This document shows, one piece after another, positions 33,019-40,303 of a DNA stretch of 40,303 nt. Under the pieces are notes generated by a model. The model did no database searches. It was not told where the DNA came from and saw only the letters and a program-made list of their open reading frames with translations. Both the position numbers and the translations under genes were made by a program. Source of the stretch: Eubacterium sp. CAG:248 (GTDB taxonomy: Bacteria > Bacillota > Clostridia > Lachnospirales > Lachnospiraceae); contig FR886208.1 in NCBI GenBank assembly GCA_000436475.1, positions 126,923 to 167,225 of the forward strand, read 5' to 3'. The first letter of the stretch is position 1; every line of letters begins with the position of its first letter.

Positions 33019-33046
33019 TCCATTCCTTCTGTCATTCAGGAATGGA
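33019..33046. other. hairpin upstream of flgE
   Basis: TCCATTCCT and AGGAATGGA pair over 9 bases with a 10-base loop in the 94-base gap between the TIGR02530-type gene and flgE. Without a U-run it is more likely an RNA processing or stability element than a terminator. Confidence 0.5.
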
Positions 33047-33066
33047 TAGCATCCTTTATGGTCCTG

Positions 33067-33504
33067 CTATATAATCACCGCACCATCAATATTCGTATAT
33101 ATATTATCTTCACTTGAATTCTGGTCAATTGCTGTTATAACCATTTTTTTATCAGTATTAACTATGAAAGCAAGATCATCCACAAGCACAAGGGATTCCT
33201 TGATTCCTTTATCAGATGCTTTTTTAGTACCTTCTTCAAGTCTTGTCATCTGGTCGTCAGTAAGTCTGATATCTCTCTGAGTAAGTCTTGCATCAGCGTG
33301 CTTTGTAAATCTTATCTGTCCCGTGACAGCTTTTTTTACATCCGTTCTTTCTGATACAAGCTCATCTATCGACTTCTGCCTGCTTAATATTTCAGTAAAT
33401 GAAGGGCCATCATAACTGGCATTAACATCCTGTTTCTTTCTCTTACTGATGACTTCGGCCATTCGTTCAATTGAATTAATATTATTGTTAATCATATTAT
33501 TCAT
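33067..33504 (-). CDS. flagellar operon protein, TIGR02530 type
   Basis: This 145-residue protein lies between flgD and flgE. The N-terminal third is polar. The C-terminal two thirds carry the conserved core FTKHADARLTQRDIRLTDDQ and LEEGTKKASDKGIKESLVLV, then the strand-rich DDLAFIVNTDKKMVITAID. Members of this family are found in many Firmicutes flagellar operons beside flgD; their exact role in hook assembly is not known. GGAG lies 6 bases before the ATG at 33504. No membrane segment or signal is seen. Confidence 0.85.
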   Translation of the reverse strand: MNNMINNNINSIERMAEVISKRKKQDVNASYDGPSFTEILSRQKSIDELVSERTDVKKAVTGQIRFTKHADARLTQRDIRLTDDQMTRLEEGTKKASDKGIKESLVLVDDLAFIVNTDKKMVITAIDQNSSEDNIYTNIDGAVII

Positions 33505-33555
33505 ACGAATCTCCTGTTCCTGTCCAGATACTTAAACTCCTTTTACAGTATCCCT

Positions 33556-34044
33556 TTACTTTGTCTTATTGTCTGTATCAGTTTTGCTGCTACCTGTAGT
33601 GCTTCCACTATTATTCCACTTTTCATAGTAATCCTTGTCAATAACCTGATCAACATCGTTGATATCATAAAGGTTACCATTAATACCAAGATATACTATT
33701 CCATCAATCTCCTGCCAGCCATTAACTATACCACCTGCATAACCTGTGCTGTTAGTATCTGTCTTTACTATAACAGCCTTGCCTATAAGATTAGATGCTG
33801 TCTGGCTGAGTACCCTTTCATTCATCTCACTAGTAGCTTCTACCTGTGAGAAGGTTGCCATCTGTGCCATATAATCTGAATTACTTGTAGGCTCAAGGGG
33901 ATCCTGGTTCTGCATTTCTGCTACAAGAAGGCTTAAGAAATTCTCCATATTAAGAGTATTTGATTTCTTTGTGTTAGATGTCTTAGATGTAGAACTCATA
34001 ATCTGATTAGACACTTTACCTGTTGTATCTATAGTTCCTGCCAT
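33556..34044 (-). CDS. flgD: hook capping protein FlgD
   Basis: FlgD caps the growing hook and lets FlgE subunits assemble. The 162-residue chain has the family start MENFLSLLVAEMQNQDPLEP and TSNSDYMAQMATFSQVEATS, then a small C-terminal beta part and a Ser/Thr/Lys tail. It is short and lacks the full FlgD Tudor/FnIII pair seen in E. coli, as is common in Firmicutes. The ATG at 34044 follows AAAGGAG; a GTG 6 codons earlier forms part of that site and was rejected. Confidence 0.93.
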   Translation of the reverse strand: MAGTIDTTGKVSNQIMSSTSKTSNTKKSNTLNMENFLSLLVAEMQNQDPLEPTSNSDYMAQMATFSQVEATSEMNERVLSQTASNLIGKAVIVKTDTNSTGYAGGIVNGWQEIDGIVYLGINGNLYDINDVDQVIDKDYYEKWNNSGSTTGSSKTDTDNKTK

Positions 34045-34113
34045 AATATCATCTCCTTTCACATATTAAAATTTTAAGTAATAATTGCTTTAATATCAGA
34101 TAAAACTCTTGCA

Positions 34114-35487
34114 TTATGCCATATATTCAACACTGCTGTTTCCATTCTGTATTGAATCTTTTCTTCTGATATCCTGTGCACTTACAGTCTCATCTTCATC
34201 ATCCATATAGTCGGATAAATTAAGCTTTTTGTTTATCTTTTGCTCTGACTGCTTTCTTTCAGACTCGTTTTGTCCAAAGTTCTGTCCCGCTTCAAACTGA
34301 TGAGTCATAACAGTAATCTCTACAGCCTCTACTTTTATTCCCTGATTCTGGAAATTCTCTTTAAGAGCTGTTACCTGATTCTCAAGTGCTGTCTTGACCT
34401 GTTCATTCTGAGCTGCTATCTGGGCTGAAAGAATACCATTCTTAGCTGTAACCGTAACATGAACACTTCCAAGTCTTTCAGGATTAAGCATCACCTCTAT
34501 ACTTGTAAGCTCTCTTCCCGATGAAAGCTTAATCTGGTCTATAACCTGATTAACTATATCTGCTTCACTTACACGTGAAGTATCCTCAGTTACAATGTCA
34601 GCAAAACTATCCTTCATGCTCTGGATAATACTATCAGCAACACCGCCATAGCTTTGTGTATTGTGATTCTGTTCGCCTGTATGTTCGCCTGTATGTTCGC
34701 CTGTACTCTCCTCATTTTTTGAAGAGCCCTGTGCTGTAACCTTAGCAGCAAGTACGTCACTAAGTGACTCTGTTTCAGAAACTGACCGATTATCTGTTAT
34801 ACTGCTATCTGTATTTTTTACAACTGTTTCATCTGTATCTTTTTTTACCACAGCATCCGTTCTTACCACTAACACAGCATCATCAACATCTGTGTTTAAC
34901 ATATCTGCTATATCTTCCTGTGCTGTATTAACAGCATCCAGAACCGATGTAAGCTTACCAGACATATCATCATCTGTTATAAGTGTTATAGAATCAGCGC
35001 CTGTTAAAGCACTCACCAGCTCAGTAACTTTTACTACCGAAAGTAAATCATTATCTGTTATCCCAAGCACTTCCATCGCCTTAGCTATGTCTTCATCAGA
35101 AACATCCAGTTCTTCCTTAATAGTATCCTTCACATTCTGAACTGCATCATTTACTTTTTCATCAGACTTATTATCCTGTTTACTCTTGTCAGTTTTATCA
35201 GCTTTACCTGTGTCAGCTGCATTCTGCTTTTTATCAACTGCATCTGTATCAGCTTTAGTATTCTTTGTATCAGTTGTATTCTGGTCTTTAGCTGATTTTA
35301 CATCATCTGCTATTCCAAGCTTACTATCTGATGAACCTGTTCCTGCATTAGAAGTATTCTTAGATATTAAGGCTGCCATGACAGACTTAAAATCTGATGA
35401 TTTGCTTTTGGTATTACTGCTTTTTGAAGCTGTTCCTGAAGAAGTATTTCTTACTGCCACAGCTCCCGTAACTGCTGAACTTACCAT
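34114..35487 (-). CDS. fliK: hook-length control protein FliK
   Basis: FliK measures the hook and flips FlhB specificity. The 457 residues have a long Ser/Thr/Asp/Lys-rich N-terminal part of low complexity (about 1-310) and the C-terminal Flg_hook domain (about 320-410): LTSIEVMLNPERLGSVHVTV and LKENFQNQGIKVEAVEITV. Low conservation outside that domain is normal. AAAGGAGG lies 8 bases before the ATG at 35487; a TTG 18 codons earlier is less likely. Three 12-bp repeats encode TGEHTGEHTGEQ. Confidence 0.92.
   Translation of the reverse strand: MVSSAVTGAVAVRNTSSGTASKSSNTKSKSSDFKSVMAALISKNTSNAGTGSSDSKLGIADDVKSAKDQNTTDTKNTKADTDAVDKKQNAADTGKADKTDKSKQDNKSDEKVNDAVQNVKDTIKEELDVSDEDIAKAMEVLGITDNDLLSVVKVTELVSALTGADSITLITDDDMSGKLTSVLDAVNTAQEDIADMLNTDVDDAVLVVRTDAVVKKDTDETVVKNTDSSITDNRSVSETESLSDVLAAKVTAQGSSKNEESTGEHTGEHTGEQNHNTQSYGGVADSIIQSMKDSFADIVTEDTSRVSEADIVNQVIDQIKLSSGRELTSIEVMLNPERLGSVHVTVTAKNGILSAQIAAQNEQVKTALENQVTALKENFQNQGIKVEAVEITVMTHQFEAGQNFGQNESERKQSEQKINKKLNLSDYMDDEDETVSAQDIRRKDSIQNGNSSVEYMA
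34670..34705. repeat. three 12-bp tandem repeats in fliK
   Basis: The plus-strand unit TGTTCGCCTGTA occurs three times without a change at 34670, 34682 and 34694. It encodes TGEH-TGEH-TGE in the ruler region of FliK. A change in copy number keeps the frame and would lengthen or shorten FliK by four residues. Confidence 0.9.
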
Positions 35488-35617
35488 ACTTTTTACCTCC
35501 TTTCCTGATATATCCGTGAGTGCCTTATTCACATACAACACTCACAGCATCTTATATATGTAACAGATTAAAGATTATACGACTGTTAATCTTATAATCT
35601 AATTACCAGTGTTAACT

Positions 35618-36391
35618 CTATGGATACATAATCTTTGTTATCTTAGCTGCATATACAGGATCCATAGCTGCAAGAACTGCACCTCTCTGCTTTGAAGTCA
35701 TACAGTTAAGAATCTTTGCAACAAGGTTGGTATCACCTGTCATTTCTTCAAGAATAGCTGCTGCTTTATCAGCATCCATCTTTGAATATGCCTCTGCCCA
35801 GTCCTTAACACGCTGTGATTCCTGAAGATCCTTAACAACCTGCTGGTATAGCTTTGCTGCATTATCTGCATCTATTGACTCATACCACTGCTTATAGTTT
35901 TCTATATCTGGTGCATTATCTGCATATACAACCTCACGGTCAAACTTATCTTTAAGGTCCTGATAATACTGTGCATTTTCTTCAAATACCTTAAGTCTTG
36001 CAATCTCAGCCTGAAGCTCTGATATAGTCTGCGAATCTGACGAATCTGAATTCTTGTAATTATCAAGTTGTGACTCAAGCTCATTAATTCTGTCTATTGC
36101 CTCCGAGAGGTTCTTATATTTACCACCTGTTTCTTTGGCTATATCCTCGTCTGTTGCAGCTGGAAGAATCATATTGACACCTGGAATATTCTTAAGGTAA
36201 GGACGCAGCATACTGCCTATACCGCCAACATTCATCTTTATAAGCAATGCAAATATAGCAAGCCATACGATAATAACAGCAAGTACAATAAGTATATTAA
36301 GGAACTTATTGCCACCAGCACTTTCAGATTCTTCGCCCATGTCTAAGTCATTATCAATATCTAATTCTTCCTTGGATTTCTTCTTTGCCAT
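35618..36391 (-). CDS. YlxF-like flagellar protein with MgtE-N type C-terminus
   Basis: The 257-residue protein lies between fliJ and fliK, where ylxF is in Bacillus subtilis. It has an acidic start, one membrane helix (about 29-50), a coiled-coil region (about 88-150) and a C-terminal helical domain (about 170-255) with MDADKAAAILEEMTGDTNLV and KILNCMTSKQRGAVLAAMDP, reading like the MgtE N-terminal superhelix seen in MotE-type proteins. The transporter part of MgtE is absent. MotE chaperones MotC in rhizobia, so a chaperone or scaffold role is possible but not shown. Confidence 0.85.
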   Translation of the reverse strand: MAKKKSKEELDIDNDLDMGEESESAGGNKFLNILIVLAVIIVWLAIFALLIKMNVGGIGSMLRPYLKNIPGVNMILPAATDEDIAKETGGKYKNLSEAIDRINELESQLDNYKNSDSSDSQTISELQAEIARLKVFEENAQYYQDLKDKFDREVVYADNAPDIENYKQWYESIDADNAAKLYQQVVKDLQESQRVKDWAEAYSKMDADKAAAILEEMTGDTNLVAKILNCMTSKQRGAVLAAMDPVYAAKITKIMYP

Positions 36392-36458
36392 AATAATCTG
36401 TTCTCCATATTAATTCATCTGTGTTTTCTATAATACTCTATTATAGTTATCATAACAA

Positions 36459-36911
36459 TCACACATCATCTTCTCTATTATTATAATTGAAACTTACAAC
36501 TTCATCAATCTCTTTCATTTCCTGGGCGTTTAATTCATGTAAAAATTCTTCAAAAGCTTTTTCTTTCAACTTTTCCTGAACCTTTCTTTCTTTAACTGCC
36601 ACCGTCAGCTTCATCATAGCTGTTTCTACATTCTTTTCAGCAAGCCTTACCCTTACAGCTTGGTTCTTTACCATATCCTCTGTTATCTCTATAGCCTCAT
36701 TGCACCTTCTTATCTTTGCAATATCCAGCTTTCCAGAAGCTAATGCCTTAGCCTGCGCCTTATATGAATTTAAAGTATCAACTATGCTTCTCATTCTGTT
36801 TTCTTCATCATGAAGTGCACCTAACATCTGCGCATATTCTGTCTTAGCCTGTGTTTCCATACGCTCCTTTATGTTAAGCACATTTTGCATACTATATATA
36901 AACTTTGCCAT
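36459..36911 (-). CDS. fliJ: flagellar export chaperone FliJ
   Basis: FliJ is the stalk-like coiled coil that links FliI to FlhA. The 150-residue protein is almost entirely helical with many charged residues and heptad-like spacing; it starts MAKFIYSMQNVLNIKERMET, a typical FliJ N-terminus. It has no membrane segment. Only a weak purine-rich site precedes the ATG. It lies 81 bases after fliI and before the ylxF-like gene, as in other Firmicutes. Confidence 0.92.
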   Translation of the reverse strand: MAKFIYSMQNVLNIKERMETQAKTEYAQMLGALHDEENRMRSIVDTLNSYKAQAKALASGKLDIAKIRRCNEAIEITEDMVKNQAVRVRLAEKNVETAMMKLTVAVKERKVQEKLKEKAFEEFLHELNAQEMKEIDEVVSFNYNNREDDV

Positions 36912-36992
36912 TATCCATCTTTCTTTGATATACCTGTCTGTTTCTTAAGCAGAAGTTATTCTGATATCCATGATTATAAAGGCTCCACATCA

Positions 36993-38363
36993 TTATCTTC
37001 TCTGTCCTGAAGGTGGACCTCCAAGTTTTAGCTTACCTGTTTCAAAATCATCATAATCTGCAAACAGTTCAATAAGCTCCTGTAGTTCTTCTTCAAATGA
37101 AAACTTTTCATCTGTCTGCTGCATAAGAAACCTGTTAACGGCATCTATCTTATATATGGCATAATCTATATTTCTGTTAGAACCACTCTTGTATGCTCCT
37201 ATATTTATAAGATCCTCTGCTTCATTATAGGTTGCAAGAACTGTTTTCAATCTTCCTGCTGCCTTCTTATGTTCCTTTGTAACTATCTGGCTCATACATC
37301 TTGAGATGCTCTGAAGTACATCAATCGCCGGATAATGATTTTTATGTCCAAGCTTTCTTGATAACATGATGTGTCCATCAAGAATACTTCTTGCTGTATC
37401 AGTGATAGGCTCATTAAAATCATCTCCATCTACAAGCACTGTATAAAGTCCTGTTATTGAGCCCCTGTCTGACATACCAGCCCTTTCAAGAAGCTTAGGC
37501 ATCTCACTGTATACACTTGGCGGATAGCCCCTTGTTACTGGCGGCTCACCAGATGCAAGCCCAATCTCTCTTTGTGCCATAGAAAAACGTGTTAATGAAT
37601 CCATCATAAGAAGAACATCTTTGCCCTGATCCCTGAAATACTCTGCTATAGCTGTCGCTGTCTTTGCAGCCTTGTTTCTTATAAGTGCAGGTTTATCTGA
37701 TGTTGCAACAACAAGTACACTTCGTTTCATGCCTTCAGGACCTAAGTCTCTTTCTACGAACTCTCTTACCTCTCTGCCTCGCTCTCCTATAAGAGCGATA
37801 ACATTGATATCTGCCTTTGTGTTTCTTGCAAACATACCTAACAACGTACTTTTTCCAACACCACTTCCAGCAAATATTCCTATTCTCTGTCCCTTACCTA
37901 CTGTAAGCAGGCCATCGACTGCTTTAACACCGAGAGGAAGAACTTCACTTATTATTTCTCTTTCCATAGGATCTGGCGGTGCAGCCTCTACGGAATAACT
38001 GTTATCCAGTGTAAGTTCTGCCCCATCTGTCGGGTTACCAAGGCCATCAAGTGTATGACCTAATATATCATCTCCTACTTTTACAGCAAGTGGACTTTCT
38101 GTATTCTCAACTATGCTTCCTGGCCCTATCCCGTCTACAACATCAAAAGGCATAAGAAGTACTCTTGAATCCTTAAAACCAACCACCTCTGCATATAGCA
38201 CCTGGCTTTTATCTGCTGAATATATTTTACACAGGTCGTTTAACTTAGCATCCGGTCCTATTGACTCAATAGTAAGTCCAACTATCTTTGTAACCTTTCC
38301 AAGCTTCTTATAGAAAGATTGCTCTGTTAAAGCATAATACTTATCTTTATTCAGAATTGACAA
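36993..38363 (-). CDS. fliI: flagellum-specific export ATPase FliI
   Basis: FliI hydrolyses ATP to help unfold export substrates. It shows Walker A GSGVGKSTLLGMFAR, the NVIALIGERGREVREFVERD block and Walker B DVLLMMDSLTRFSMAQREI. The C-terminal helical part has AYKSGSNRNIDYAIYKIDAV. I set the start at the TTG at 38363 (456 residues) because GGGAGGAAGG stands just upstream and the usual N-terminus begins here; a TTG at 38414 would add 17 residues and overlap fliH by 13 bases. The C-terminus ends with GGPPSGQRR. Confidence 0.95.
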   Translation of the reverse strand: MSILNKDKYYALTEQSFYKKLGKVTKIVGLTIESIGPDAKLNDLCKIYSADKSQVLYAEVVGFKDSRVLLMPFDVVDGIGPGSIVENTESPLAVKVGDDILGHTLDGLGNPTDGAELTLDNSYSVEAAPPDPMEREIISEVLPLGVKAVDGLLTVGKGQRIGIFAGSGVGKSTLLGMFARNTKADINVIALIGERGREVREFVERDLGPEGMKRSVLVVATSDKPALIRNKAAKTATAIAEYFRDQGKDVLLMMDSLTRFSMAQREIGLASGEPPVTRGYPPSVYSEMPKLLERAGMSDRGSITGLYTVLVDGDDFNEPITDTARSILDGHIMLSRKLGHKNHYPAIDVLQSISRCMSQIVTKEHKKAAGRLKTVLATYNEAEDLINIGAYKSGSNRNIDYAIYKIDAVNRFLMQQTDEKFSFEEELQELIELFADYDDFETGKLKLGGPPSGQRR

Positions 38364-38401
38364 CTTTCCTTCCTCCCTGTCTGAATCATTCAACTGATTT
38401 T

Positions 38402-39247
38402 TTATTGTGTACAACTTAGAAGTTTAATATCCCTGATAAGATTGTTAAGCTCAATATCCAGACTGCAGTCATATACACCAGTGTCACTCTCGATAATGCA
38501 CTGATTCTTCTTCATGGCTGCATCTTCAACGATATCCATATTAACTTCCTTAGATACTGCACAGTATATTTTCCCCTGATTGTTTACAAGGAACCTGTAA
38601 TCATCTGGCGAAACTCTTATAACGAATTCATTGCTTATATCCGAATTCTTCATAACTCCATTGATAAGACCAATGATAATCTCTTTGTTATCCTCAGCTA
38701 CCGTATAAGTTATCTTTCTAAAAACCTCTGTAATAGTTTCTACCAGCTCAGGTTCTATTGCAGCCTTCAAGTCATTGTATTCTTTTTCAAGCTGTGCCTT
38801 TTTTTGCTCGTACTCCCTTTCAAGTGCTTCTGCCTTTGATTCATACTCTTCTCTGGCATTGCATGCACCCTGCTCATATCCTGTACGCTTAGCATCTTCT
38901 ATTATTTTTCCAGCTTCCATATGTGCCTGTGCCAACACCTCATTAGCTTCATCTTTTATGCTTCTGGCCTGTTCATTAGCCTCTTCTATAGCTGCTGCAA
39001 GCTGATTTTTAACATCATCCGGATTCTGTGAATCCACAGCTTCATTTTCATTTTCATCTTCTGAACCTGTAAGAAGCTGTTCAACAACATCTGCCTTTAG
39101 TCCATTCACGAAGCCATCCGCATCAACATTACTATGGCTTTCTTTATCACTAACAATATTTTTAAGCTTAAGCTTTATAAGTTCATTATAGTCAATGATT
39201 CTTTCTTCGCTTATAAACGTAGTTCCTCTTTTTAACAGATTAGACAA
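38402..39247 (-). CDS. fliH: flagellar assembly protein FliH
   Basis: FliH binds FliI and holds it near the C-ring. The 281 residues have a polar N-terminus, a long charged helical part with Ala/Glu/Lys repeats (about 75-170; EQARSIKDEANEVLAQAHME), and a C-terminal FliH domain (about 170-275) with ITEVFRKITYTVAEDNKEII and VNMDIVEDAAMKKNQCIIES. The start is a TTG overlapping the fliG end by 8 bases, with GGAGG 11 bases upstream. Confidence 0.92.
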   Translation of the reverse strand: MSNLLKRGTTFISEERIIDYNELIKLKLKNIVSDKESHSNVDADGFVNGLKADVVEQLLTGSEDENENEAVDSQNPDDVKNQLAAAIEEANEQARSIKDEANEVLAQAHMEAGKIIEDAKRTGYEQGACNAREEYESKAEALEREYEQKKAQLEKEYNDLKAAIEPELVETITEVFRKITYTVAEDNKEIIIGLINGVMKNSDISNEFVIRVSPDDYRFLVNNQGKIYCAVSKEVNMDIVEDAAMKKNQCIIESDTGVYDCSLDIELNNLIRDIKLLSCTQ

Positions 39248-40265
39248 TTATTTCGTCACCTCCGCCTCTTGCTATTACGATTTCAGCTGAATCCTCAAGC
39301 TTTCTGATTATATTAACAATCTTCTGCTGTGCCTCTTCAACATCCTTCATACGTACAGGTCCCATATATTCCATATCTTCCTTTATCATTACAGCAAGAC
39401 GCTTTGAAAGGTTATTAAGAATAACATTCTGTACTTCTTCTGTTGCTCCCTTAAGTGCAAGAGCAAGATCAGAGTTATCAACATCTCTAAGCACTCTCTG
39501 GATAGCTCTGTCGTCGAGTGAAAGAATATCCTCGAATACGAACATCTTCTTTCTGATCTCGTCTGCAAGCTCTGGCTCTTCGACCTCGAGTGTTTCCATG
39601 ATATGTCTTTCTGTTCCTCTGTCAACAGAATTAAGGATTTCAACGATAGCATCAACACCACCAACAATCGTGTAATCCTGATTAACTAAGGATGCAAGCT
39701 TCTTCTCAAGTACCTTTTCAACCTGCTTGATAACATCAGGTGATGTTCTATCCATCTGGGCAATTCTGCGCGCTACATCTGCCTGCTTTTCAGGTGGCAG
39801 TGAAGATATAACAGCTGAAGCCTGTGCCGGAGGAAGATACGACAAAATCAAAGCTATAGTCTGAGGATGTTCATCCTGTATAAAGTTAAGCAGCTGCGAT
39901 GAATCTGTCCTTCTGATAAATTCGAAAGGACGAACCTGAAGGCTTGCTGTAAGCTTTCCAATAACAGCTTTTGCTTTTTCTTCACCAAGAGATTTCTCAA
40001 GAAGCTCTTTAGCATATCCTATACCACCTTCTGCGATATACTGCTGGGCAAGACATACTTCATAGAACTCATTAAGCACCTGCTCTTTAGTTTGTGGAGA
40101 TACACTGTTTGTATTGGCTATCTCAAGTGTAAGCTGTTCTATTTCTTCTTCTTTTAAATGTTTGAATATTTCTGCTGATTTTTCAGGACCAAGGGCTATA
40201 AGCAGTATCGCTGCTTTTTCAACCCCGTCCATGCCTTTTTCGCCATTGTTATTCTTTCGTGCCAT
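39240..40265 (-). CDS. fliG: flagellar motor switch protein FliG
   Basis: FliG is the rotor protein that meets MotA. The 341 residues comprise the N domain that binds FliF (about 10-110), the middle domain with the EHPQ motif in FIQDEHPQTIALILSYLP, and the C domain with the charged torque helix in LDDRAIQRVLRDVDNSDLAL. The ATG at 40265 has GGGAG 7 bases upstream. It is the first gene in the window in transcription order; fliF and the flgB-flgC-fliE start of the usual operon would lie beyond the right edge. Confidence 0.97.
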   Translation of the reverse strand: MARKNNNGEKGMDGVEKAAILLIALGPEKSAEIFKHLKEEEIEQLTLEIANTNSVSPQTKEQVLNEFYEVCLAQQYIAEGGIGYAKELLEKSLGEEKAKAVIGKLTASLQVRPFEFIRRTDSSQLLNFIQDEHPQTIALILSYLPPAQASAVISSLPPEKQADVARRIAQMDRTSPDVIKQVEKVLEKKLASLVNQDYTIVGGVDAIVEILNSVDRGTERHIMETLEVEEPELADEIRKKMFVFEDILSLDDRAIQRVLRDVDNSDLALALKGATEEVQNVILNNLSKRLAVMIKEDMEYMGPVRMKDVEEAQQKIVNIIRKLEDSAEIVIARGGGDEIIV

Positions 40266-40303
40266 ATATGTACTCCCATATTATATTTATTACTGTTCTT
40301 AAC

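Noticed and set aside
36940..36992. A short minus-strand frame between fliI and fliJ
   Set aside because: It has no ribosome site and runs through the fliJ start in another frame; composition is not protein-like.
8515..40265. Sigma-28 promoters within the cluster
   Set aside because: GCCGATA-like strings occur only inside genes (near 9865 and 23825) and lack a TAAA box at the right distance and any following gene start.
1..40303. CRISPR arrays, IS elements, prophage or tRNA genes
   Set aside because: No repeat-spacer pattern, transposase, integrase, phage gene or tRNA-like cloverleaf was recognised on reading both strands.

Overview
The window is a continuous run of minus-strand genes from an AT-rich Gram-positive bacterium. 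Gene order and protein style (FliY with CheC-like and FliN domains, a CheC/CheD pair, a DUF6115-like protein, and rpsB-tsf-pyrH-frr-uppS-cdsA-dxr after the flagellar cluster) point to a motile member of Lachnospiraceae (Clostridia), of the Roseburia, Lachnospira, Butyrivibrio or Eubacterium type. The genus is not settled by the sequence. No rRNA, tRNA, IS element, prophage or CRISPR array was seen.

In transcription order (right to left), positions 40265 to 31635 carry the C-ring, export-ATPase and hook genes: fliG, fliH, fliI, fliJ, a ylxF-like gene, fliK, flgD, a TIGR02530-type gene and flgE. After a 208-bp gap with a hairpin and a sigma-A promoter come motA, motB, fliL, fliM, fliY and, after another gap, cheY, fliO, fliP, fliQ, fliR and flhB. 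A 142-bp gap before flhA holds an unannotated 38-codon ORF coupled to the flhA start. Then follow flhA, flhF, flhG, a PilZ/YcgR-like gene, cheB, cheA, cheW, cheC, cheD, a small membrane protein, the sigma factor gene fliA, and a tail of poorly known genes: fapA (DUF342), a small hydrophilic protein, a DUF6115-like protein and an MltG-like fragment protein.

From 8443 down the window switches to housekeeping genes: rpsB with a near-consensus promoter and a roughly 108-nt leader, an intrinsic terminator or attenuator, then tsf and its terminator. An MCP gene with its own promoter and terminator and a bactofilin gene with its own promoter sit between tsf and pyrH, which are commonly adjacent in Firmicutes. 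pyrH is followed by a 14-bp tandem repeat that begins inside its last codons, then frr with a terminator, then uppS, cdsA and the first 49 codons of dxr, which runs off the left edge.

Together the genes encode most of the flagellar switch, export gate, hook and stator, the core chemotaxis phosphorelay with adaptation by CheB, CheC and CheD, c-di-GMP input through PilZ, and late-gene control through FliA. They sit next to translation (S2, EF-Ts, RRF), UMP kinase and isoprenoid/phospholipid precursor genes. Least explained are the ORF before flhA, the rpsB leader, the pyrH repeat and the accessory genes downstream of fliA.
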